Shown here: positions 1 to 12,800 of the stretch, one piece after another | Numbering within the stretch: the first letter of the stretch is position 1 | Layout of the letters: each line of letters opens with the position of its first letter | From: Rostratula benghalensis | Taxonomy: Eukaryota > Chordata > Aves > Charadriiformes > Rostratulidae | Assembly: GCA_013399305.1 (NCBI GenBank) | Contig: VXAI01000019.1 | Span: 2,665,952 to 2,729,951 of the forward strand | Length of the DNA stretch: 64,000 nucleotides | Direction of reading: 5' to 3' | Notes under the pieces: model-generated | Databases searched by the model: none | The model's input: only the letters and a program-made list of their open reading frames with translations | What the model was told of the DNA's origin: nothing | Translations under genes and position numbers: made by a program

Positions 1-1753
1 GAGCGCTCAACAATTGCCCAATCATTTTATTTAGTTTAAATTAAGGGTTTAAACCAGCAAGACTATTCCGTTTGTAAGTTTTATTTGGTGTAAGTATGTT
101 TTTCTAAGTCCACAGAAGTTATTCATTTTGTATGGGTGAACTAAAACTTTCAGTCAGCAAAGGCTGAGTGATTAAAATCCAAATGCTACACTCTAAAACC
201 TTCAGTGAAACCACCGAGTTATTAATTAGTTGAAGAGGGAGAATGATAGATAAGGGTAAGGTTTAAAATAGATAAAACTTGATAAATGGACATCTATGAT
301 TTGACATCTGTAGATATGAATTCAGATACAAGCTTGGTGTTTTTTTACCTGCAAGTGTAAATGATAGATGAGCATGTTTTTTATCAGTGATTTTTTTCTT
401 AATTGCTTTCTGATGTCGTCACATGCCGCTGCTTAAACAAATCTGTCCCTACTAAAAGATAGATTGTAATCATAGCATCTTCTTTACTTCTAACTTCCCC
501 CCAAAAAGACATCAGAGGTTCTTTCATGTATGTCTCTGAAATTTGTATTGGAGTAAATAAAGTCCGCAGTCATACAGGGGTTATATGTTGAAGTTAATTT
601 GTATTGACTTTAGAGCAGAAGATAGTTGTAATCCCTGCTGTTATGTAGTTATTTAAGAATTTCAATTTTTCTCTTCAAAGATATTTACAAGTGTTAATTA
701 GCGTGATGGCAAACACAATTTCCCACATTTATTTCATACTATCTACCTGCAGTTGTGTGACTTCAAAGAGAACCCAATTTCAACCAGATGTTTAAGTTGT
801 TAGTGATTTCCATTCAGGACGAGAGAGCTGATCAAAGATGAAGCTGATGTTGGCACGAATGGAAGAGTCTTGCCATGAATATGATAATCCAAGAATGAAA
901 AAGTATTACCAAATGTGCTGGACAGAGGTCATCCAGGATTTGATGCATCTTTAATAAGAGTTAATTTAAACAGTCTTTGGATATGTTAACGAACATTGAT
1001 TTTTCCTGTGTTTTGCTTGAATGTATCAACTCATTTATAGTTTTCCTGTTTTGTGCCCCCCACCCCCACAATCCCCCCCCCCAAAATTAAGAAGCAACTG
1101 ATGCATAAGTGTTAAGCATTCTTGCGTGAAGGCAGTAGCTTCTCTTAGCAAGCAGAGGTAATATTTTGCTGGCACACAGGTGAGGATTCCGTTGGGCTTG
1201 ATGGCCTCTGGTTGAAAGTTTCTTGCTGTTTTTCAAAATGATACAATTTCTGAACACACTTTTCTTAGAAGCAATTCTGAGGTTTATTGCAGGTTTCTTA
1301 TTACAGTAAAAGAGCACTAATTATTCCAATGGGTGGGATGCTCATGTAAAATGTGAGAAACGCAAGTTTGAATGCTCACCTTGTCTGTGCTGTCAGTGAT
1401 GGACCTTGTTCTCTGCGTTTTGGGTGAATGTCCTGACTGTTGTGTTTGCATCTATGATTTGGTCGCTGATGTTCTTGAGTGAAGTCATGAATGGGGTGAA
1501 TTTGATACAAAAAGATAATGGGAAAATCCCAGAAAAGCTCCCGAGCATGCATGGAAGTTCATGGGGTGGTGAATACCACCCTAGTAAGAGATCAGCCCCT
1601 GGAGCCCTCTCCTTCCCTATCTTCGCTGCAGTTGTTCAAACTCAGAAGTAAAGGGACCAAGAGAGCAAGAAATCCGGTGACACTGGAGGATGAAATTCAA
1701 AGGGATGGTGAAATCTTTGTTTTTCTCCTTCCTTCTAAAGCATAAAGACAGGA

Positions 1754-1803
1754 AAACAAACAAACAAACAAACAAAAAACAACAAAAAACCCCAAAACCA
1801 AAC
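1754..1803. repeat. (AAAC)n and A/C-rich low-complexity tract
   Basis: Five to six AAAC units are followed by A-runs broken by short C-runs (AAAAAACCCCAAAACC type). It is a simple-sequence tract and the first of many A-tract/C-run loci in the window. Confidence 0.85.
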
Positions 1804-2486
1804 CCTTTGCATTTGTGAAGCCAGCTTGTTCCAGTAATTTATTAATCAACCAGTGAGGAGATCTTTCCTGCTCCTTTGTGTTTTCCAGGGTTGAAACATG
1901 CCCGGTATGTCTAGCAGACACCACAGTAGTGGGTTTTAATTAAGGGATTCTGGAACTTTATAGGTAAATTTAGACCCATTTCTTCATAGTGCTATGATTC
2001 AGTTAAAAAAGCTAGGATTGGAAATGATGAGCAAGTTGTAAAAATTCCCACTAACTACCCAATAAAAAGAAAGATCTGTATCATTTTTACATTAGTTATC
2101 ATAAAGAAAAAGAAATTGCATTAAAATCTCAGCTATTACATTTAGGAAATAATCTTGCAACAGAAGAGGAGGAAACAGTAAAGATTTTGTGAAGCAGGTA
2201 CAATTTACTAAATAGTTTCTGGAAAATAGTTTTGATATATATTAAGGCAGTCTTTTTGAACCCCGGGATATAATGTAGCAGGAGTACAATGCTAACTAAC
2301 ATCCCGGGCATTATAAAATGTGGAATCTGCTTGCCACTGCATAATTTCACACAGCAAAGGGAAATCAGGAGGGATTGGTTCAGTCCCTTTAACTTAGATT
2401 TGAAAGGTTGTTACCAAGGTCCCCTGTCACCCAACCTCTCCCCATTCTTTACCTATGGGAGATAGCTGTGAGCAAAAACCACCTGG

Positions 2487-2515
2487 CTTCCTTCCTTCCT
2501 TCCTTCCTTTCTTTC
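2487..2515. repeat. (CTTC)n tetranucleotide microsatellite
   Basis: About five perfect CTTC units followed by slightly degenerate TTTC units; pyrimidine-only on the + strand. Confidence 0.85.
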
Positions 2516-3110
2516 ACAAGTCTGAATACTTTTTTTGATGTGCCCACATAAAATGGCACCTGGGAAGCAAACAAAGCCCATTGTGTCAGGAACTGCTGCT
2601 CTTTGTTTAAGGTTATTCATGAGAAACCAGGGTAAAATAAACTAAAACCAACCAACCAACCCTTCCATTCATTCAGAGTTTTCTGGCAGCAGGGTGTGAC
2701 TTGTTGGGTTTCTAATCTCAACCAGCAATAGTTATTTCATCTTTAAAACTTTAAATACTTTAAAACAGATTTTTTTTTTCATTTTAAAGAAGTCTCTTCT
2801 TAAATTACATTCTTATAACTATTCATAGCATCAGTTGCCCTTTAGACCTTCACGGCATCGTCGTGATAAGAAATGGGCAATCAAGAACTCCGGGGTGAGG
2901 TGTAGACATAGGAGTTTTTCCTACTTGTGGGATGTCTGCTCTGCTTCATGAGAGGCCAAGTGAAGAGCTGAGGAGAATACCTTCCTTCAGCACAACAGCC
3001 CAGAGACTAGTAGCAGCTCTGTGTGCAGGTAAAAAAGTGCCCAGAATGGTAGAAACCTACTTACTCTCTGATTGATTTACTTCTCAGTTTGGCTGAATCC
3101 TGACTCACAG

Positions 3111-3152
3111 AGTGATCTGAAAACACTTTTCAGTGATCTGAAAACACTTTTC
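3111..3152. repeat. Perfect 21-bp tandem duplication
   Basis: Two identical 21-bp units lie directly head to tail: 3111-3131 and 3132-3152, each starting AGTGATCTG and ending ACTTTTC. No substitutions separate the units, so the duplication is probably recent or homogenised. Confidence 0.95.
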
Positions 3153-4479
3153 ACTGAAACAGCTCATATTTTGCTAAAACAAGAGGTCTGCAGGACCTGG
3201 TAGCATTAGTTTTGTTGCTTGGCTGTGAGATCTACAGAAATACTTTTAAAAGTCTGCGGTTTTGTTTTGCTTTTGGAAATAAGCAATTCTTTTGCTGCTT
3301 GTCCGATCAAATAGCCATTACAAAACTACATGAGAGTAGGAAAATGACCTCATTTTATATGGATATAATATTCAGGGGGTCTAGTTTTACCAACTAGTTT
3401 CATGTAAAATCTCTCTTTTCCCAATATCCATGACAAAGGCAGTAAAATAGTTCAGTCTGTTCTTCATCAAATTTTACAGTACACTCATCACCGTGCTATT
3501 GACTATGCACTCAGCTAGCTAATCAGTGGATTGGGAAATTAATTCAGGCAGGGCACCAATTCCACAGTACCTTGCTTCTTACATATGCATTTGGTCTGAT
3601 TACTGAATTTGCAGGAGAAACTGGATTACTGTCTTCCTGTGGACAGCAGGAGTTCGCAGAACCTGAATATTGCTCTCTATTTGCAATCTGTGTGGCATTG
3701 CAGTTCTGCTTTAGGAACAATGGCATGGCATCACGCAACATAAGCTGTTATGCAGAAAATCAAATTAATAAAGGAGACTGTTCAGCCTTATGGCTGCTGT
3801 GTTATTTCAGTTATCCTCTGAGAGAGCCTATTTAATTTTGAGACTTCGCACATCCTTTGCACTTGATTACTCTATTATTGTAGTACAAAGATATTCCAAG
3901 CTAAGCTCTGGCCTGGTTTCCATCTGCAAGCAAACATGCTAATAGATGGTTTCCTCTGCAGAGAACAAGGTGTAGGTGAGTATTATCCCCACCTTACTGA
4001 TGAGAGCCTTAGGTGCAGGGATATAATTGTTCCTGTTTTCGCTGGAAATCTGTTACAAATCTAGAAAGGAAATTTGGATTTTCTGAGTCATTCTCCTGTT
4101 CTGTATTGACAGAGCATGACAGAGGTTTTTTTGGCACATCACTCTGCAGTGCTGCTGTTCCAGCTTCTGCCATTCCCTGGTCAGTATCCCTGGAAGTCTT
4201 TAACCTTGCTCTCACTCTTGTGTAGCCCTGGACCAGACTGGCTGTTTATAAAGTCTGGGACAGCAGACTGGGAAGTAGGAGAAAGGTGCCCTCTCTGAAG
4301 GTGGGATGCATACCTTGGCCATGAGGGAACACATATGAATGAGTCTCCGTTGGTTGTTGGTCCTTCCAAGTCTTTTATGAGCAAGACTGAAGCACTGCCC
4401 TTCTGTTTCCGTGCCTGCTTTCCCATTGTACCTACCAGAATCCATCCTTCTTTTGTCTATAGCTTTCAAAGAAGCATTT

Positions 4480-4538
4480 CACAGAATCACAGAATCTTCA
4501 TGGTTGAAAGGGACCTTTGAGATCATCAAGTCCAACCA
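4480..4538 (-). mobile_element. CR1 LINE 3'-end fragment
   Basis: About 60 bp of the reverse complement of a CR1 3' end. The tail units CACAGAATCACAGAATC lead into a degenerate GGTTGAAAGGGACC block and then GATCATCAAGTCCAACC. The element is severely 5'-truncated, as is usual for CR1, and carries no coding capacity. Confidence 0.85.
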
Positions 4539-5579
4539 TAAAGATTTATTCTTCTTAGTGGTGGCAACAATAAGTTAAAAGCTTCTCTACGAGTCCTGAG
4601 ATAGTACATAATTATTTCTGCTGAAAGTAGTATTTTGTATTTAACTTCAGACATTTTAATGCATCATCCCTTGTATGAATACCAGATGTTCTCCAGCATT
4701 TCTTATTTGGTTCTTGTTTGTCTGGATGGTGGCCACCCAAGAAATTTGTATCAATAACATTTTATCTTTGAGGAAAAACCTTAAGCAAGTAAGTTAAATG
4801 CAGGGGTATATAAAGAACTATAACCTCGGGAAAGGGTTATACATTTATTAATAGAAATGATCGCTGATCATGTTTTCTACAGCTTTCCCTTAACATGAAC
4901 TAATACAGAATTTGACTAAAAGTAGTGCAGTACCAAAAGGAGGTTAAAATGACTCTCCCAGAAGATAGTGTCTTTGATTTTACTTACACATAATGTAACT
5001 GCTTCATAGCATCAATTAATTTGATTTATTTTATGCAGTTGCCAGTTAGAGGCTCCAAGCTTCAATTTGCTGCAGACAGTCAAGTGGCCTAGAGGCCATC
5101 TTCAGTGTGATGAAATGTGCATTTTAATTCCTAAAACAATTGGGTAGAAATCATTGTAAAACAGTAAAAATATTTGTTAGCAGGTGTTGGACACAAGCTT
5201 TATTGAAAATGCATATTTTAAGGGTAGTGGAGTTGCGCTTTTTGTTTTCTGTTTGTTCATTCCCTAGCGTGGACTGTACATAAAATCAGTTCTCTTGCAC
5301 ATTTTTAAAGAAATCATATTCCACAGAGTTGTTTTGTTTTGGCTTTGTGTTGTGTTTGTTCCCTATTATGCACTCAAGCATTGTCACTTGGTTCTTATAA
5401 TGTTAATTGCATCTACAAGATTGCTCTAGCCTTTCTTAAGAATATGAGTAATTTGAAATGCATTAAAATGACTTCCATCATCTGTGCATATATTAAAAAT
5501 AGATGCACTTGACCCAGGAATTAATCAACAAAGAAGTGTGAGAAGTGTGGAACAATGAAGTTAAATAGTGGTTTGTTTT

Positions 5580-5605
5580 CTTTCTTTTTTTTTTTTTTTT
5601 TTTTT
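5580..5605. repeat. Poly-T tract
   Basis: A T-rich run with a single C near its start, followed by CCTCCCCC. It is homopolymeric low-complexity sequence. No retroposed gene body is recognisable beside it. Confidence 0.9.
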
Positions 5606-6275
5606 CCTCCCCCAAGGCTTCACTGTGTATGTTTGTGTGCTGTACATCTGGCACGAAGGATGTTCTGTTTTGGTGGAAATGCAGCAGTTTAGACTGAAGG
5701 GTTCTTTCCACCCTCCCCCTCCTTCACGTAGGAACTCAGGCAAGCCCCGTGACCCTATAATCCAGGAGCTCAGAGCAGATCATGACAGAGGTCTGATGCC
5801 CTAAACTGTTTATCTGTGTAACTGATGGATTTTTAAGCATAAAAGACATTAGGAACTTACTGAAAACGGGGAGTCTACGTGTGAAGTCAGTACCTCCCAG
5901 TGAGGTGGCAGATGGTCCATGGAGGTTAGATCCTACCTTTTGGACCTTAGCATTAGAAAGACCCTTCAGGCTCTCCCAAGCTCTTGAGCTTTTCAAGGCA
6001 TCCTGGACCATTTCTTCGTACGTGATATAGAACCCCACTTTCTACAGGTGGCTGAGCTGTCCACTGCTGCTCCCATGGACTCTTCCATAAACATTTTTCT
6101 TCAGTGATGTGAGTTCACCGAGAATTCCCCTTGCTCCTCCTTTTTTTCCTGCAGCATCTCCCTCATGTGGTTCTCTTCACCTGGCTGGTTGTTCCAGTGT
6201 CCTCCCTGGCCCTTCCCTTGCCTCTGCCTTGGGGTCATGTTCGATTTCCTTGACACCTTGGCAGTAACTGATTAA

Positions 6276-6317
6276 TAATAATTTAGCTTGTAATAATAGG
6301 TAATAATTTAGCTTGTA
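6276..6317. repeat. 17-bp direct repeat, 25-bp period
   Basis: TAATAATTTAGCTTGTA occurs at 6276-6292 and again at 6301-6317, separated by 8 bp. It looks like a small local duplication. Confidence 0.85.
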
Positions 6318-9300
6318 GTTGTTAACGTTGCTTTTATCAGGGTGTGTCCCAGAGCAGAAATTCATTCCTGCTCTGGACACAATACACTATGTAAAGGATG
6401 GACATAATATCCACAAGTATCAAGTTTGTTTTGCTATGCTTAGTTTCAATATTTGATTAGTGTTTGGTAAAGCAAATATATGTAAATGAAACTTCTGACT
6501 TGTAATTTAAAAATCATTGTATCCCTGACTGTAGACTTCAAGGGAACCTCCCAGTGGGACTGGAGTGGACCGATACCCGTAGTGTAAAAGATTTTAAGGA
6601 AGCAGGATTTCTTTCCATATATGCAAGGGGGCAGAAAGAACGCAAATTTCCTTAATCCTGGGGCATAGGGAAAGAGCAATGGGGAGAAAGCATAAACCCA
6701 TCCTTTCAATATTCTTTAACTAATATTTATTTGTAGAAATGTTTTGAGGTCTCCCAGGCCAGGTCTCTGCTCAGATAAATTATTCCCAGTTATTTAAGCA
6801 CAAAGCTGGCACCCAAATACCTACTGTCTGTAGTGCCTTGATACCTTGAGTCTGGCTTGTGGGAATGCTTCTGCAGTATCTTTATATAAAGAAATCTAAG
6901 TCAGGTATTCCTGTTCAATCTTTCTACATGGTAACATGAGAAGATGGCTTCGTGTGCTCTTCTTTCATACTGAATTTAGAAGTTTAAATAACACTCCTTT
7001 AATTGGTTTACTAGTGAGATGTACTAGGTCCCTGAGGAATTTTCCTATCTAATATGGCAGTGAGAAAAGTGGCAAAAGGATTTCATACTGGTCTGGTTTC
7101 CAGGCTCTGAGATAAGTGGTGCCTGTTTGAATACGTTACGGCCTGGAAATTTTCTGCTTGACAGGGAATTACAGGAAGCAAAAATTAGATCATTTTCTTG
7201 AAGCTGCTATAAATTACACCGGGGACTGAGGAGGTGGTATGTGGGGAGTGCACAGCTATTTGAAGTTAAATTTCCTTTGCACTGAACCCCATCCCCTCTG
7301 TGCCTCCACTAACTGATGGAAGTGAGAGAGATGGGCCTCAATTATGGTTTCCAAAAGACGTGTGAGATTTGGGCCAACTTTGGGCCAATTTTTTGCCACT
7401 TTTAATGTGTCTCATTTTAAGCATTCAGCGCTTTCAAACGTTCTTGTCATGGAAGATTGCATGCAGAGTAACTGAAAATCATCCCATTTATTTCAATTTT
7501 CAGGTCTCAGCAACAACATTTCCCTTGATTCTCTCCTACCCACGAGATACCACTTGCTGGAATGATAATTTTGTGGCTGCCACCAGCAGACACATATGCT
7601 ATTGCTTCCAATCTCTCATCTAAAATCACTGAATGACAGGTCTGACAGAAACAAATAGCAGGTGGGTTGATAAATATTGTGTTTGGATTTGCTTTAAAAG
7701 AACTTTATCTCCCCTTCTCCTCCTTTTTTTTTTTTTTTTTTCTGGTTCAGCACCTTTTTCTCTATAATCATTAGGATCACAACTTCCAGTTTGCTGGCTA
7801 AGTAGCCATGGGTCACTATACTAATATTATCACAGCTGGGGATATAATTTCATGTTACTTCCTTTGGAATATCATGTGGCCTTTTTTTTTTTTTTGTGCC
7901 TCTGTATCATATTCCTTTAATTCCTTTACAAAGGAATGTTTTTCACTTCTCTTTCCTTTGCAGTGTCACAGGATAGACCAGCAACATGCCAAATAGCTTC
8001 TAGATCTCTTGCTATTTTAATTCTCTTCTCAGTAGGTGCACTTCTGTCGATGCCAATAGATCCCATCTGTGCCCCTGGTTGAAATATTACAAATGACGCA
8101 GATTAAGACTACATTTTAGCAGAAATACCTGGGAAAACTCAGGCAAATCTGCTTTTGTAGTCTGCTGGGTTCTCATTCCACCCCAAGAGAAAAGGCACAT
8201 GGACAGACCCCAAAGATTCTTGGCTTCAGAATTTGTCTCCTTCCGTGCATTGCCCTGAAGTCCAAATTTGGGAAGTGAGTTCACAATTGTTAATATTTGC
8301 CCACTTTTTGCAGCTTCTTTATTCCTGATGATAGGAGAGCTTGCTAGAAGCGTGACGGCCTTAGCTCTAAAATGAACATTTCTCTCCATGTATTTGCTGA
8401 CATCCGTGATTAATGAAGGAAGTACAATTGTATCAAAGACACTTTGTACTGAAATGAAACTCTAGAGATAGGTGTGAGGCATAAACCAATTATGCTGAGG
8501 CTAAACTAGGTCAAGGAAATACACCTTTTTTTTTTGTCCATGTTTATCATCATCCATCTAAACTTATAAAAAGATAAGATAAAAGAATTTGTGAGACCTA
8601 GTTATAATATCAGCTAATTACATAGAACTTTTTTTTGCAACAGCTGGTGAAAGACCTTACCTGGAATTATGGGTTGGTATCTCTGTTTTGCAGAAGGAGG
8701 GACTGAGGCAGGGAGCCTTTAACTGGTTTCTGCAAGATGACAGAATGAATCAATGACAAGAACTGAATGCAGGTGTCATCTGCCACAGAGCTCTGGCTCT
8801 GTCTTACTGGGATTTCTGACAGTGGAAATCTGCTGTAGAATGAAAATGAAGTCTTCTGATTTTTTTATGCTTGGAGGTAATCCTGGGCTTAGTGCCTCCA
8901 TGAGAGAAAGAAACTGGAATATGTGCCTTGAGCCAGTACAAGCAGAATCTTTTTGGTTTAGGTTTATTATGTATTCATGGAGAAATTGCAGTTTTCTGAT
9001 ACGAGTGTCCATTTGGGAGTCTGACTGTACCTTACATCACACCTTGTTCCTCTTGTTACTCCTTCACTCCGTCAGCAAAAGCCAGGAGATGCATGGGTTG
9101 TGCTTGGGAGTTGTTTCATTTCAAATTGCCAGCAATGAGGAAGTTAAACTCAGGTATTTTTCACTGCTATTACATTGATGGATCACCTTCTGCTCCAAAG
9201 GTTATTTCAGAAAGAGAACAGGTTTTTTTTCCCAGCTGTTTAACAGTGCCAGTCATACCCAGATGTAGCAAAGTAATGATTTTTTTGTTGTCATCATCAG

Positions 9301-9696
9301 GATGAATCTGTGGATTGTAGCTTTCTGAGAGAAACAGGCTTAAACTGGGATTCAATATAGTCCAGTCCTTTCCCTGTGGCGGAGGGGAGGCTGCAGAGGA
9401 AGCTTTTGGGGGAGCCTTGGTGGTTTGTTCTTCTTTTCTTCCTGCTTTCTTCAGTTGTGGTTGGAAGGCCTGGCATGTCTTTGCTTTTCCATGCTAGGAA
9501 AAAACATGAGTTTTCAATTCACGCTTTCAATTCGTGAATTGAATTTTCAATTTTAAGGATCATTTAGGTCTCAAACTGTTAGTTTTTCAGTTCTCAAACC
9601 TAGAGGCGAGAGGCTTGGGACATGTAGCAGTGGGTTTGTGCTGTCCTGTCAAAATCAGGTGGAGGGGGGGTGGGATGGAATGGAAGAATAACCCAT

Positions 9697-9792
9697 TCCT
9701 TCCCTTCCCTTCCCTTCCCTTCCCTTCCCTTCCCTTCCCTTCCCTTCCCTTCCCTTCCCTTCCCTTCCCTTCCCTTCCCTTCCCTTCCCTTC
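9697..9792. repeat. (TCCCT)n pentanucleotide array cut by assembly gap
   Basis: At least 18 perfect TCCCT units (9701-9790) follow a slightly imperfect first unit. The array is interrupted only by the start of the N gap, so its true length is unknown. On the minus strand the unit reads AAGGG. Open frames drawn through it are repeat artefacts. Confidence 0.97.
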
Positions 9793-9887
9793 NNNNNNNN
9801 NNNNNNNNNNNNNNNNNNNNNNNNNNNNNNNNNNNNNNNNNNNNNNNNNNNNNNNNNNNNNNNNNNNNNNNNNNNNNNNNNNNNNNN
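9793..9887. other. Assembly gap (95 N)
   Basis: Run of 95 N directly abutting the pentanucleotide array. Sequence resumes with non-repetitive DNA, so part of the missing bases are probably more repeat units. Confidence 0.99.
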
Positions 9888-12800
9888 TCGGAAAACCTGC
9901 TGAAGTGGGGAACTCTGGCAGACCCATAGCATTTTCCTTGTCATGCTTCTGCCTTTAAGGTGGCAGGTCCAGGAGGGAGTTAGACAGGTCAGTGTGCAGT
10001 GAGGTAACAGGGAATTGTAACTGTGGATAAAAGAAGAGTGAAAGTTTGTTGATGAGGTAAGGAAGGAAGAAGCACAAACTCTAGATAAGGATGGAAGTTA
10101 ATATACTTATCCAAATCTCTGAATCTGCTGAGAGTTCACCAGCAGTTCATCTGTCAGCATCTGCCTAAATCCCTTTCTAGGGGCTTTCATTGGTAGAGAA
10201 ATTATGTTAAAAACCAGGCCAATGCTTAACCCTGTGAATATTTCTAAGAAAGAAAATTCACTCTGGGAAGAGTCTGTGCAACAGTGTTTGGGGTAATTGG
10301 CTCTGTTGGAGAGTCAAAGGGACTAGGGTGTTTCCTTTCCCTCAGTTGCTTTGAGAGTCCCAGAAGGAACTGTTACATTATTAGTAATGCACTTGCAAAA
10401 GTCTGCCATTAGAAAGGATTTAATTTTTTTTAAAGTGCTATTTAAAAATAGCTCTATATAATAGCATCCTTCCTGAAATAGCAGACAGGATGTGGAATCA
10501 GCAAGTGCAGAAAGCGAGACCCTTTTGCAGTCAAACATTACTAAGGAGATAATGGGCATTTGTTTCTTCATCCTTTACAATGACATCTTACTTTCTGTCA
10601 TTTAGAAAACTTTCTATTATAAACTCTACATGGATTTGTGAATTGGGCTGGCTTAGTTTGAATACAGCTATTATTCCAAAACGCAGTTGTTGTCATTAAC
10701 TCATCACATGTATTGGTGCCCTCAACAGAAAGGTGAGGCGTGATGAGGGACACCTACTAAATATTCCATCCCTTGTAACCAATTCCCACAACCTGGTTTG
10801 AAAAGCACACGGGATACTCCCTCTGCTGTGCTTTCAGGGTTAAGTAGCCGACCAGTTCTGTCTTGGTCAAGCAAAGCACTTAAACTCAATGTTTAATCTA
10901 ATGGGGAGAGTAATGCTGAATTGGCTGGATGGATGCCGAGATGTGCAGTATGTTGCTGGATTGCTGCTGTCTGTGTGGCATTCTAGACTTTTCCAGGGTG
11001 AGTGATGTTAAAACAACAGCACTGTAGAAAGAAAGTTTTGAGTATTCCATTTATTTAGGTCTTTTTTGTTTTTTTTTTAATTTTTTTTTTTCAATTAGGC
11101 TACAGAGAGATTCTAGGAATTGTGTTTGAATGATTGCTTCTGTGATCATTAATCTCAGCATCCAGGCGAGATCAATAACAATGAAAAAGATATATTCAGT
11201 CTGCTGCATTGTCATTAGGCTGTGGCTGTGAATATATATGTGTGTGTGTACATGCATATGTGTGAGTTTAGCTGAGGGTATCCTCAGCTAACAATTATTA
11301 GACCTTTTAAAAAATGTTAGCAATCAAAGTCTCCCGTTTTAGCGTCCTCTTTTGACACAGGAAATAAAAGCTGATGCTGACAGGTTCAGAGGATAACAAG
11401 GACTCTAGATCATAAAGCGTCTGATTCAAAGCTGAAATGAAACTTCACGCCAGGAACTGCAACATAAAATAGTTAATTATTTCTAAAGTACTTTAAACTC
11501 CCATAAAACTGTATAGAAGTTCTCCGGAACATTATAGAAGTTTCTTCTTCCTTTGCTAACAAAGATAAAGCTCTATATTTAGTTGCTTTGGCATTTTTGC
11601 AGGGCAGTTTGTGGCCATCTTATTAAATAAGATTGCAGTCAATTATCTGCTTTATTGAGTATTTGTTTTCATTTGAGTGATCTTTGTACTGCTTGGTGGA
11701 TAATTTTTATATGGTGAGGAAACTCATTAGAGCTCTTACTGTACCTGCTTGCTACAGCCTTCCTTGTCTGAAACTGAAAAATCCAACTAACGTGATCGGA
11801 ATTTGATTGGAGCTGTAAACCAGTGCAGCTACCTTTGCTTCATTAAAATGTGGAAAAGCATGTGCTTGTTTTCATTATAATTTATAATTACTTTTTCTTT
11901 CTTTTTTTTTTTTTTTTTCCTGCTTGATGCAAATTGGAACTGGCCTTTATTCTGACATAGAAGATACACCATCAAATCAACAACTTTATTCTATCCTGTG
12001 AAACAGATGGTGAAGATCACAGAGATTTCCAAGAAAAGACAATGTAATTTCAGTGCTAAATTACCCTTGCTGAAGGGCCTTACCTCCAGGAGTTGATAGA
12101 GAATACAACTTCATGGTGTATTTCTTCTCCAAGTGTAGGCTTAGCTAACCAGAGGCTACAAAAGATTGAATCTTTGCTTCATAGTGTTGTTTCAAGTGTC
12201 AAAATCAGGCCATGGTGTCACCGTTGGGAGTTTCACAGCTGATTTTAGTGGGCCTTCATTCACTCCATGGTTTGTGCCATTTATTGCTGTGTATAAAGTA
12301 AGTGAAGAACTGAAGTGTATCAGGTGGAAAAATTCCTGAGCTATCCAAGCTGGTCACAAAGCTTTCCCTGGCAGGCTGAGGGTGATTCAGCCCTTTTCTG
12401 TGCTGTGGTGCGACAAATCATTCTGGGTCTTCAAAACTTATTTCTCATTTTAGGAGATAAGACAATAGCTGCTTTTCCTCAGGGACAAAAAAGAAACCAG
12501 AATGTGTACACCCAAGCTATAATGACAACAGAATGTGAGTCTCTCATGCTGTGAAGTGCCTGGAATACCCATCTCAGAGCAAATGGAGTTTGTATTTAAG
12601 CATGTTATTTTTTTTTTTCTTGGAACTACTAGGAAGGACACACTCTAATGCAATCTGGGTATAGATAGGGTTTTCTCTTCCCCAAGTCACCCAAAAAAGT
12701 TAAAAAAAGGATATGTGTTTAGACATAAACTCCCTGGGAAAGAGAGGATTGCAAGCTGTACAATGGTTGGTAGTAGAAGCATTCTAGAGCCCCACAAAAA

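Larger units (their letters stand above)
1..4479. other. Unique non-coding sequence, no gene recognised
   Basis: AT-rich sequence with no recognisable gene or CR1. It contains a C-rich tract (1056-1082), an A/C-rich (AAAC)n stretch (1754-1803), a (CTTC)n microsatellite (2487-2515) and a 21-bp tandem duplication (3111-3152). A short frame at 838-954 with somewhat protein-like composition is discussed in the findings. All other frames are below 101 codons and look like chance. Confidence 0.6.
4539..9696. other. Unique non-coding sequence
   Basis: No gene or interspersed repeat recognised. It contains a long T-tract (5580-5605), a 17-bp direct repeat (6276-6317), shorter T-tracts near 7727 and 7880, and an 11-bp inverted repeat (9513-9543). 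The 141-codon frame at 8753-9178 is the longest ATG frame in the window. It has no recognisable domain, its composition is that of translated AT-rich DNA, and I do not call it a gene. Confidence 0.6.

Noticed and set aside
5868..6046. Minus-strand frame with a GTAAGT donor and protein-like stretch (EEMVQDALKSSRAWESLKG)
   Set aside because: The acceptor is weak and the frame matches no family I know. The evidence is below that of the candidates I listed.
8753..9178. 141-codon plus-strand frame, the longest ATG frame in the window
   Set aside because: No recognisable domain, composition typical of translated AT-rich non-coding DNA, and no splice or promoter context. One frame of this size in 64 kb is expected by chance.
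9600..9944. Frames of up to 114 codons across the pentanucleotide array and gap
   Set aside because: They are translations of a simple repeat and of N bases.
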